Origin: Bemisia tabaci
Lineage: Eukaryota > Arthropoda > Insecta > Hemiptera > Aleyrodidae
DNA: 64,000 bases
Reading direction: 5' to 3'
Assembly: GCF_918797505.1 (NCBI RefSeq)
Contig: NC_092795.1
Span: 7,969,434 to 8,033,433, forward strand
Part shown: positions 34,244 through 46,500 of the stretch, piece after piece
How the letters are laid out: every line of letters starts with the position of its first letter
How positions within the stretch are numbered: position 1 is the first letter of the stretch
Program-made: the position numbers and the translations under genes
The notes under the pieces: model-generated
The model's input: only the letters and a program-made list of their open reading frames with translations
What the model was told of the DNA's origin: nothing
Database searches by the model: none

Positions 34244-37200
34244 TTAAAAACGAGCGCGAATGTAAACAGCAGACGCATCATGCTCCCCGTAACCAAGGCG
34301 TTTTGCATGCTTGAAGACTTCATTTGCTGATGCGGTTAGGGGAAGTGGCTGCTCCAACTGGTCACCGAGGTTAAGCGACAGCTTTAGATCTTTTTGCAGA
34401 TGTTGTAACGGCAAGTGTGTGGAGAAACCGCCATCAATTATCGCTGAAACAACAGAGAAGGAGATGTCATTGATTGAGTTCAAATAAGCTCAAATGCTTA
34501 TCTTGCTCGCAGTGAACTGATATTTATATTACAGGCCAAAGTACCAAAATCAAAGTCTAAAGAAAAACAGGGAAAATTGTATAATTCAGTTTACATTAAC
34601 TCTTTGGAGCCTTGTCTCAAAAAGAGTACTTCAGGCCCATACATTTTTTGGGCACAAAAGATTAGAAGCATACTAAATGACACAATGTTTCCTTTTTTTC
34701 TCAAAAATTGGACTTTGGTCAAAATTGTATCAATCCAAGAAAATTATTTCCTCAGAGATACATAGGATCTGTATCTACATAAGACCAAGTTTAACAGATA
34801 TGCACCACGTTACATTTTGGGGGAAAATGTATTGGGAGTAGCTTTGAATTCGATTACCTAGATGTAGATTTTTTCCTGTTAAAACATAAGTTGTGAAAAA
34901 ATATTTCGAACTTGTAAGAAGTCATTAAACTTAGTCCTCAATATTAGGTCTTTGGGAGGAATGAGACTTGTAACTTTGTTCCTTCATTCAAACTTGATGC
35001 ACCTGAAAGCATTCCTATCTCATTTAAAACCATAAAACTTGAGAAAAACATGAAAAAACCATACCTTCAGGGTTGCGATTTTATGAAGCTGATCAGATCT
35101 ACCATTTCAAGGCGGAAATCAGTTTGTGGCTCTTCACTTGCTAAATGAGTGACTTAATCCTCTTAAAAATAGCTTGAGCATTAATCTTTATTGCCCCATG
35201 AATGATTCTTAACTTTATTTTATACATCATTTCGACTGCCACCCATTATGATTATGAAATAGTATTTATAGGCACAGTTCGAGAAGATTTGCTCATATCA
35301 CCCCACTGGAGAGAATAATTTGCTCCGATTTTTGTAAATTTATTTTATGAAATTAGGTGATGAATCTATTTTTTCTACAGAACAATACAGAGATCTGAAT
35401 AGAATGGGGAAGACACAGGGAATTAAAGCTTTTTGAGAGCTGCTGCAAAATATCAAACCCTAATTCTAAGTGCATCAATTATTTGTAAAATGTTTCAAGT
35501 TCTAGTCAATTTACGTCTGAGAGGCTACAGCAGAGAGGTCTGTACGCATTACACCTACGTGGAATTTGACACACAACATCAGACCTACATACATTTGACC
35601 TAAAAATTTAGACCTCCATTTTTTTTGGCCTGCAAACTTTTTAACCTACAAAAATTTTGACATTTTGCCGGCGCATTTTTGACCTACATACAGTTCTACC
35701 TCCCTGCCTCGATCTGCGAACACAACCTACCAAAAAAAAAAGCATCACCGCAAAAAGGAACTCCTTGTGAAAACTTACCTCACAACTCCAGGTTATTACC
35801 AAAGGCACGCAGATATTTAAAGATTTTTGGCTCTTCTTTTTTCTCCTCATCTTGATTTTCTTCTGAAAGTACCTCGTCCTTCTCAGTGAACCCTTCATAT
35901 TGGCCGGTTAAAGTGAAGAGCCTCGTGTTCACCTATGTACATATAATTCTTCCAATGGAGATGTTTCACTGGTCTGCCTAGTTTGATTTCATGGATCATC
36001 ACCTCGATGATGCGGTATTCTTTTTGCATCTCTCTTAAAAAATAATAAGAGGGATGACTCCTTCTGACCAGATTCATAAAGCGCAGACGCAAACCCTCAG
36101 AGGAGCTATTGGTCCGCAGATTAGTCCCGGCCAACAGCTCGCAAACCACTGCTGTCAACAATGAGCTAAGAGCCAAACATCACCTGATCTGAACTTTGTA
36201 CTTGCACCTTCCTACACCCCACTTCACCTAATCGCAATCAGCATCATGATCCGCACTAACAGTTGCCAAATTTTCCCGTAATCGTACATGGACATGGAGC
36301 CCAAACACCGTGTAGGTCAAAAAATTTGTAGGCATAAAATTTTGTAGGCAAAAAAAAATTGTAGGTCTAAATTTTTAGGTCAAATGTGTGTAGGTCTGAT
36401 GTTGTGGGTCATATGTCACGAGGATATAATGCATGTAGGTAAAACGTCGGGCAACCAGCTGGAAAATTACAGGGCAAAAAGATTTAAGAGTTCATGTTGA
36501 ATTGGACTAGAGGTTTGGAAAATCCGCCTTACCTTTGCCTTTCTCCAAAATTGTTGGACACGCTAAGGCTGTAAGTTGCATTACTTCTAGAACATCCTTC
36601 TGTTGTAACCCTGCTCGGTCTGCGAGTGCCATTCCCTCGGCAAGGCCAGCAATTGTAACTCCTGCCATCATCTGCAGAACAAGGTTCATTTTTGAAGCAT
36701 TCCCCACTTCACCTAGAGACAAGGCAAATATTTTAATCAACATATGGACACACAGACTGACTTTGTGATTAAACTTATTTGTTTCCCGCATACCATGAAA
36801 AAAATTACAAACTTTGATGAGCAAGTGCGGGGCTAGGTGCAAGAAGGCTCTTACCATGAACATCCTCTTTTGAGAAAACTACCCCATAAGTTTCAGATTA
36901 GTTAAAGCTCATATAAATTAAGAATGTAGTGATGAAATAGGAAAAAATTTAACTGTTTCTCCTTCCAAATTAAGTTTTTACAACTGAAATACTCTGAAAT
37001 AAGGGTATGCTTGATAATTAAAAGAAATAAGAAAAATAGAAAAAGGAACTTTCAGCATCGACTGACACAAAGAGGGACACTAGGGTGCGTCAAAAAAATT
37101 AAAGTTTGAAATGTTCTGCTCCCCAGACGAAAATGAACACCACTTGGTAAAAAAAAACATTTTTGCCAAAATTTGGGCTGATGTTAATGATTTTAAATGG

Positions 37201-40200
37201 TGTCAAAGGTCAATTTTGTGATGAAATTCTGATATTTAAGTTTAGACCTCGATTTTACGTCGAAATCATATGATTGTGAGAAAATTTTTAAAGAACTCAA
37301 GCGAATTTGTGATGTTTTGGTTTAAAATCGTATTTTTCCCCGAAAAGACCAATAGAGAATTTGCAGGTGTATGAAATTTTATGAATTTCGTATTTAAATG
37401 GAAACTACTGCGTGAACTGAACACGAGGATACCCTTGGTTCATGAATTGAACAATTATTGGAGAAGATATAACAAAATGATCTAATCTGCTAAAATACGA
37501 GTGTTTAAATGAGAAATGCTGCCAGATGACGTCCCTAGGCAAAGCATTTTCTTACTTTTAAATCTATTTTTATACTATTTCCCATATCAGAAAAAAATTA
37601 TAAAAAATACTGTAAAACAGCTCTTAAAGCACCTTCAGATGAAGCAATAAAAATTTGCATGCAAATTCTCCATTAATGCCAAAATGGAAATTACTAGAAA
37701 CTTTGCCTACGTCTAATGAAACCACCAGTCCTGGCTTCATCTAATTCTTGAAGATATAACTGTACCAGAGAAAATGACCATTTCCAGTATTCTTCTATTT
37801 CCTCCCTAGGAGGAAAATATCTAAGAGTAAAAGCCTCGTCTCGCAGGCAGGTGAGCTCAACACTTACCTAGGTAAAATGAGTTCTTGCTCATAGCAATAA
37901 AACACGACTGACATTCATCGAAAAGCTGCCTATCTCCGGCTGCAAGGAGGACAAGAGTGCCTTCTTCTGCTTGAACTTTGCTTCCTTGAACCTGTGCTTC
38001 TAAATACCGCCCTCCTTTTCCTAGAATGGCATCTGCGATATCTTGTGAGGTCTCAGCATCAATACCGGTCATTTCGACATATCCTTTGTTTGGGTTCATT
38101 TCTGGTAGAACACCACAGTTTCCAAAAACCATCTGTAAGATTACAAAGAGTTAAATAAGCAATTATAACGTAAAACAGATGAATGTCTTGGATTATCAAT
38201 TGGTTTCTGATAGCGAATACACAATAATGAAGCTCCAAAGCAGGAAAAATTAAAAATACATAAATACATATAAAATACATACTTCACTTGTTTGAATTTC
38301 AAACTATCAGCAAAGGCTACATAAGTCTACTATATTAACATGGGAGCAAATCATGTTCAGTCATGGTAACTACTGTGCTCCTTAGGAAAAATTTAATTTT
38401 CTATTTGGCTATTTCTTTCCAATCAATGAAAAAAATTAAGGACCTCCCTTTAAATAATCATTTAGTACTTTTTTGCACACATAAGCGCAATTGTTTGTTG
38501 CAAGATTCTTCGAACAACTACTTCAACCTAGGGAAGGGCTGCGACAAGTTTTATAGGTAAAACTGTTGTTACTGCCGATCCCCCTTACCTTGACTAATCA
38601 ATCCTTTGTTCTTAGGTTAAGTTGAGTTGATATTTGAACTATAAACTGTACAGAGGCTATATTATTGAGAAATAACAATACCTATTTTCATCACTATGTA
38701 ATTGTGAAAGAGGACAGGACTCAATTAAGACATATATTCGTCATAGTATGAATTTTCTTTGGTGGCCGACATAAGTTAGTTGTGAAGATCCTGCGCAAGG
38801 TTACAGCAGTAGTTACTCTTCTCACATTTTTACATTAGCTCTTATGGGAGTTCAGGGTCCTACAGAACTCATCTCTGGAGAGGGATACACAAAAATGCAG
38901 AAATTTTGTAAATTTGCAGTACTTTTTTCTCCAATAATTCCAGATAGGTTTTTAAATATCTGCACTATCCTCAGACTTGTAGCTGCCATGTTGAAATAAA
39001 GAAATTTATGCCTAGCGGCTGAGAATCTTTCGAACTTTTTGCTGGAGTTGTAAAGACATGGAGATATTTATTGAGTTCTCACATTTCAAAAAAACCACAT
39101 TCACAACCAGGAGCAAAGAGGGGTCTATTAGGGGTGTTCAAACGAATTCTTGTCGGAAACGCTATTGGTATCGTCTCTTACCAAAACTGGCGGCAGTACC
39201 GACAGTGGCGATGATATCGTTAACAGCCCGCCTTATCGGAGTTTTGAGAGCTCCCACTCAATGCATTGTTGCCCCGTGTGTCGGTTTGTCAGATTGCCTG
39301 GCGCGGCGGCACGTAAAATAGATGTACAAATGGTAACAGCTTATTTTCGTCAGCTCCGAAAACTCAGATCGCTATCAGTAAGAGCGCTCTTCTCGTAACT
39401 TTTTCTTGGCGGAACTATTTCGGTAGCTTATCGACAACCGATAGAACAGCCCTAGGGTCTACAGATCCTTCCCCACAAAAATTTTAACAACCGAGATTGA
39501 TGAGAATTTTAAACCACTCACCATGATTTTCATTCCTTTGCAACAACTGAGCAATTTTTAAGAAAAAAATCCTTTCTGAGCACAACAGTGAATAATGAAC
39601 TAAATAGTGAACATTTGACTACTCACATCTTTGGCTGCCTGTGGATCAGCGACACAAGAAAATGTAATATCAGCTACTTGTACCACATCTGACGGAGTCA
39701 TTCCTTGTTCGGCTCCTGCTTTTACAAAATCTGCACACTGCAAGCGAAAGGAAAATGGTTGAAATTTTTACATAGAAGATTACATTCCCTTCCTTCTTTT
39801 CACACTTCAAGGATTGTAATCAATTTCAAAAAAGAAAAAAAATTTTTGGATGGAATTTTCAGTATTAAGGTAATTTTTTTATGATTACTCCCTGTGGCAA
39901 CTCCTCATTACCATCTAATTAATAAGGCGGTGATTTATCGGTCATTACAATGTACAATTTTTAATCAACGCAGATAAGTATTTCAGTCGCAAGCTTATTT
40001 TCACGTTATGGATTTTGGTAGCTGATGCACAGGTTGAAAAAGAGTGAGCGATTGGTTTCAAGCTTAATGGTTTTCTTTACCTGCGCTGATGACTGCTTTG
40101 TAAATCCACTGAAAGGTTACTGGAAAGCAAGAAACTTAACCCTTTTATTACCATACTAGATTCTGCGTGCACATGCTCCTCAACAGGGGTTAGTTGCACT

Positions 40201-43200
40201 CAGGTTGGAAACTCAAAAATAGACAGAGATTTTGAGACACCACAGTCAAGAAGGTAGGATTTTTTTTAGCTTCACCATCAACATGAAGAAACTTTACTTC
40301 AACAATCAAATTTCGTAAAACTTTTTCTTGCCGATTTTTCTAAAATTGTTGTTGATCACGGAGATCGGTAGATCTCCCCGCCAAGCTAAAAATATAAATA
40401 TAAGGAGAACAACCAAATAAAACCTCCCAGAGTAAGACCGGAAAACGCCTTCAAACGACTCTGCAGCAACCACACACACGCGGGGCGATAACCCGATAAC
40501 CGTCGGTCGACGGTATACATTACAGAAAATATTAGGAATTGCCGATTTTCGCTGCTTTTTAACTTTTATACACCCCGTAGCAAAAAAACTACTCAAGAGA
40601 TCATGTTTAAATTTGGCATGATGATTCCTCACGATTCAAGAGGCCATACCTTTTGGTGTCTGATGTTTCAAAACTTATTATTAACGGAGATATGACGTTT
40701 TAAAGATTATAAAACGCCACCGGACTTTCCTTCGTTGAATTGCCGATTTTCGCTGCATTTTAACTTTTATCACCCCGTAGCAAAAAAACTACTCGAAGGA
40801 TCATGTTGAAATTTGGCATGATGATTCTTCAAGATTCAAAGGCCATATCTTTTGTGTGACTGATGTTATCAAAACTTATAATTAACGGAGATATGACGTT
40901 TTAAAGATTATAAAACGCTACCGGACTTCCTTCGTTTTCTAGAACTCCTGGCCTGGGTTATAGCTGCCGATTCTCATTGTTAGCGCGTGCTTTTTTTTAT
41001 CAAACCAAAACAAAAACACTTGAATAAACTCATTCAGTGTCAATAAAAGAACAATTTGGGAAATTATATTCGGAATATATTAAAGTTTAGCGGCTTCCTT
41101 TCATAAGTTTCCCGGGTCGTACCTAAGTTATTTCTGACGCTAGAGTTCGCATGCCATTACGGCACCGGCGGCCATTCGTGGTTTTGTGTATTGTTATCAC
41201 AGGTGTTTGTAGTGTCAAGTGTCAATTATTGTCAAAAAACGTGTGAATGAGTAATCGTTTTAAAAGTTTATTAATTCTTTTTCTCTGTAGTTCATATGTT
41301 GCTAAATGTGATTTAGTCCTAAATAATCATAGTTCAAGCACTTGAAGCTTCCACCGGACCCCAATCGTCTTGAGGAAACAGCTGATACAGACTACAAACC
41401 TAGAAGCCCCCCTTTACCTATACTGTTGCTATGCTTTGACTAAGCCTTGTTTTCATCTTACTTATTTTCATCATCATCATGTACCTTTATACCATCATGA
41501 ATCTGAGTGGAAATTTTTCGGAAGTGCGTGGTTTACCTATTCTTCGGAAAAAGTTGATGGTGTAGCCACATCCAAACATCCGCGTCTCAATCTCAACTAG
41601 GTACTCACCATAAAAACCCCATCGGTTTATTATTCATTCTACTGTACTATCTACATGTGATTTATAGGAAAGGAATATCTCTTTCTCTCAGGTAAATATC
41701 AAGCATTATAAACGATACCTCACTTGATTGTGATTCGCCGAGTTGGCAGCTGGTTTCCACAAGCGCAAGTTCTATCGAGTCAATGTTAAGCACTCGACAC
41801 TGTATTAAACTGATTTGTGACTATGACGATGATATTCTTCTTCGTCTTCCAGATACTGAACATGATTTACTATTAGTTTTCAACGTGGCCTCTAAATCAT
41901 GATCATTGTCTGCATTGAATGTGTTTCGTATCGCTCATTGAAAATCTGTCTTATTCTAGTAAGCGTTGCGTTGTGAGCTCGCTGAGTGTAATGTTTCTAT
42001 AAAGCTCTTGTATTGTTCTTGTCACAACTCGCCAATGGTGCCATCTGTTATCATGTATTAACGTGTTATTAAGTGGTGCTGATTCAGAGCTGATCAGAAA
42101 ATTGACATTAGTCTCAACATGCGATGAGCAAGCTCTAACAGCATCAGGGCCCGAACTGATTGCATAATCAAGGACTTTGTTATCATGCTTTTCTTTGGGT
42201 TGGTATGTTAAGTGCTTAAACTTCTTTGAAATCAAGATGTGCGTGGTTTGATCCCGGCCCTAAGTTATTAAAGTGAACCAGAATCTGTACTTGCTGAGTC
42301 ATATTCGCTAATCCTATCTCGTCGCAGCAAAGGGACATGGTTTGAAATGCTATTCTCATCAAGCGTCATATTCAAGAAATTACCAAGATCGCCAATTCTA
42401 AGCTGCCATTTCAGAAAGCAATTTACCTTGTCAGTTTGCATAGGTAGCTAATGGCTGTCTCATTCAAAAAATCATGGTTCACCGCTGATTTGATATTCAA
42501 AAATTTGCGGAGACCATGGATTGATTGACCAGCAGCTGTCAATTTCAACGCAACACATCAGCCTCTGAATTCATCTTATCCATATACGCTCTCATCCTTC
42601 AAATCTTCTACAATATCGCGTGGAAAGAGTTCAATTTCCTGTGAGTATTTATGACATTCATGCTTTTCAACTTTCCCTCTTCCACGAGCACAGAGTTTTT
42701 CTTTTAAGCTCCTTGTCAACCTTGACTTGAAACATGCATTTTCGTTTGAGTACCTGCTTTGCTATAATAAGTTTGGTGAAGGTGCGCATAAGTTAAAAGT
42801 GATCTCTTTCCCGCTCCTCAGTAACATTTGAATTCCTCAATCAAATAATTTTTTTTGACATACAAAATTGATCTATGTTACTTCAGGATCTGTGAATAGA
42901 CCTACTCAAGTAGGTAATACTTATTTTTTCATTTAATTCTAACCCTGCCTTAAAAACATTTCTCATTAATTCGTTTCTTTTCTAGTTTTTAATGGTAATT
43001 TTATTTTATTTTTTGAGGGTCAAGGTGCACAATGGTCAAAGGATGCTGTCCATATTTTTGTTAGTGTCCTTCGTGCATGCTTTCAAATAGTTCATCACTG
43101 TTTTAGCAATACCAGGTACCCATGCTATCACTGGATTTTTGCCTGATACATAAATTCTAATTTTCTCAAGGAGTTCATTTCTTTGGAGGCCTAACCAGTG

Positions 43201-43500
43201 GAAATTATTTTTAAGTATGTTCCTGTAAGACTCATTTCTCAGTTGTTGGGAATCTGAGATCCATTATTTATCCTTTCTTGGCTTCATTTGACTGAAAAAG
43301 TATGACCACGTTTGATCCGATGTGTTAATTTTTGTGTTTATTTTGTAGAGAGGCACCTAGAGATGAGAGAAAGGATGGAGGAATAATGAGTTACTCAGAA
43401 ATTTTCTCACTAAAAAACCGAAAATTCAGTGTTGGGTAGTTTAACCAACAGAGACCAATCAGAACTTACGTCGTTTTGGAATAGCGTGGCTCTCAAGTCA

Positions 43501-43535
<35 letters not shown>

Positions 43536-46500
43536 ATAGTTTGTAAAGCTTACTTGAACAATAAAAATACAGGATCGGATGACTTAGCTCGTTTAAAAAA
43601 AAATGCCCCTTAAGCCATTCTAGAACATTAACCGAAGCCACGTACGTCTTTTCTTGTCAGAATGTACATAGGTTTATGAGGCAAAAAGCCTCAGGTTCGC
43701 TCACATCCTTTTTGACGAAATAAGTGCGTAAATGACAATGAAGGCATAATTATGTCGTCTCCAAAAGCGTGTCACTCAAGTCATTTCAGAAGCAAGACTG
43801 GAGTTCTCTATAAGTCTTTTTTGAAAAAGAAATAAAAACACAGCAGCTCAGTATGACTTGATGAATGATCGACAGCTCGGATAAAAGTGGACATCCATGA
43901 CCTCTAGTCTCTCTTTAAAGGGAAATATAGCATAAATTTATGGAAATGTTTCTAGAAAAAGAAGGAGAATCAAGACAATGAGAAAAAATTTCCTTCTACG
44001 CTTTTTTTCTCGCCCACCTGGTGAAAAAATTACAGCCAGAAAAAAGAATCATCACTTTTTTTAAAGTTTCCTCAGATCTCCCTAAAGGGGCGTCAGGACC
44101 TCCCTTACGAAAAATCTCGAGACTTCCTCCAGCGATAGTCCCTTGAGGAAAGTTGGAGGTGAAAGTTGGAGGTGATCCAAACGAGGTCTCGAATCGAGAA
44201 AGATGCTAAAATTCGGGCCAATATTTTTATTAAAAATTTGCTTTAAAAATGTCAAGAAATTACATTATATTTCATTAATTAGGTACCTTTCAAGTGCTCA
44301 TCAATACCTATACCCTATCAGACACTGCAGAAGTTTTCAAATCTCTCTTAGATTGAAAACGAAATAAAAGTAGGTATAAAAATCAGACTATTCTGCTCCT
44401 TTTATTTGTTTGTGATCATTTATACGAAAAACTTCATGATATCACACCAAAAACACTTCCGTGTAAAAATGACCCGCCAAGCTAAAAATATAAATATTCG
44501 TCGCCTCAAAAGCAATGATATCAAATGAAGTAGACGCCAAGCAAATTTCCTGAATATAAATTGTAAGTTTCTCCTCCCTTCAACATTATTACCGGAAAAA
44601 CGAAATTATAGACAAAAAAAAATAATTTAAAAAAACCGATACAAATTTATCATTTTTTTTTGTACAATTGTACTACAAAAAAGGTGATAAATTTGTATCC
44701 CTTTTTTAAATTATTTCTTTTTGTCTATAATTTCGTTTTTTCCGGTAATAATGTTGAAGGGAGGAGAAACTTACAATTTATATTCAGGAAATTTGCTTGG
44801 CGTCTACTTCATTTGATATCATTGCTTTTGAGGCAACGAATATTTATATTTTTAGCTTGGCGGGTCATTTTTACACGGAAGTGTTTTTGGTGTGATACTT
44901 CACTACAGCTGTTTCCAGCAACCGCTCATCGTCAGGTGATTAAAAAAATGTATAAAAACTAAAATTATAGTGTGTTTTCGCGATCGCGAGTAGTTTTGTA
45001 TCCGCGAACGCAGTTACGAAACTACTCGCAATCGCGAAAACGCACCATAAGTTTAGTTTTTTTACATTTTTTTAATCACCTGACGATGAGCGGTCGCTCG
45101 AGACAGGTGTAGTGAAGTATCAACAACAATTTTAGAAGAATCGGTAAGAAAAAGTTTCACGAAATTTGATAAAGTATGGCCGATAAAGTTAACAACAGAA
45201 GTGAAACTTGACTTCTTGCAGCAATACATTAGGAAAGAGGGAGAAAGGTAAAGAAAAAACGATTTCACTACTAAGTTACTTGCAGACTATTCACAAGATT
45301 ACTTAACTGTGAATACTGCCGGAAAAATATCTTCTTAATGTCTTGACAAAAATTGAGAGTATGCAAAAGTAGACATTGGAAAATTTCGCTTTTACTTTTC
45401 CCCGATTTTGCAGTTATTTCCCCCGAATTTCGCTGTTATTTTTGCTGATTTTGCAGTTATTTTTGTAGCGCTTTTTGCGTTTGACAGCTTAAAATAAAGC
45501 TTTAACATGATTACATGTTAAAATTATTGGAGGTCATATTTATGGCCCAGTTGCCGCCATTTCTTTCATCAGTATTTTGATGCCATTGGCGAAAGTTGAT
45601 AGCTGGTAGCCAATGACGACCAATGCTCAGAAACAACTCCGTAATTTCTTATTTTGAAAAAAAAGCGCGGCAAATTTTGTCTTACACGCATACATACGTA
45701 AATTTCACCAAAATGTACGGATTTTGCGGATAAATTTGGATGATTTTGCAGGATCCGCGCGATAAATCCGGAAAATGGCCAATTTTACATTATTTTGCTT
45801 TATATTTTCGTAATCAGGGGGTTATGATCGGTGCTTCTGTCTGGTTTTCAGATTTCTAAGCACATTTTAAAAATTTCGCGGCAAAATTTTCCAATGTCTA
45901 TGCAAAAGAGAGATACAAGCAGTAGCTGACAATAAGAAAGGGTCGGTTGCGCTGGACTCAGAATCTCGTTTTGATACTTGCTTTTGATCGATCAGCTGAA
46001 AATGTTTAGATCCGTCCAAACAGCACCTTTCACCGTTTAATATTAGCCGAGATACCCTGCTTTGAAAAACTCGGTTCATGACATCATCTACCGCGGTAGT
46101 GACACCCTTAGTTCCTTCCACCTTGCTTTCATCAGTTAGGGAAACATACACTTGCACTGGTTACTCAACATGTAACTCGGATGAAAGCAAGGAGGAAGAA
46201 ACCAAGGATATCACTACCGCGTTGGATGATGTTATAAACCAAATTTTTCAAAGCGCTATATCTTAGTAAGTGTTGAACGTAGAAAATTGCTGTACCGTCA
46301 GATCTTCTTATTTTTAGCTAATCTACAAGAATCAAGCATCAAAATACCATTCTGTGACCAGCGCAGCTGACCCATTAAAAAATGAATGTATACAATTGAA
46401 AACTTTCGACTCACCTTGTCTGGAGTCCTGTTCCATACGATGACTGAGTGACCAGAATTTAAAAGGTTTTTGACCATCCCAGAACCCATTATACCCAAAC

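Noticed and set aside
39058..39480. Possible MITE with AGGGGTGTTC / GAACAGCCCT ends and a GC-richer interior
   Set aside because: Terminal match is only about 10 bp with no clear target duplication, and the interior frames are short.
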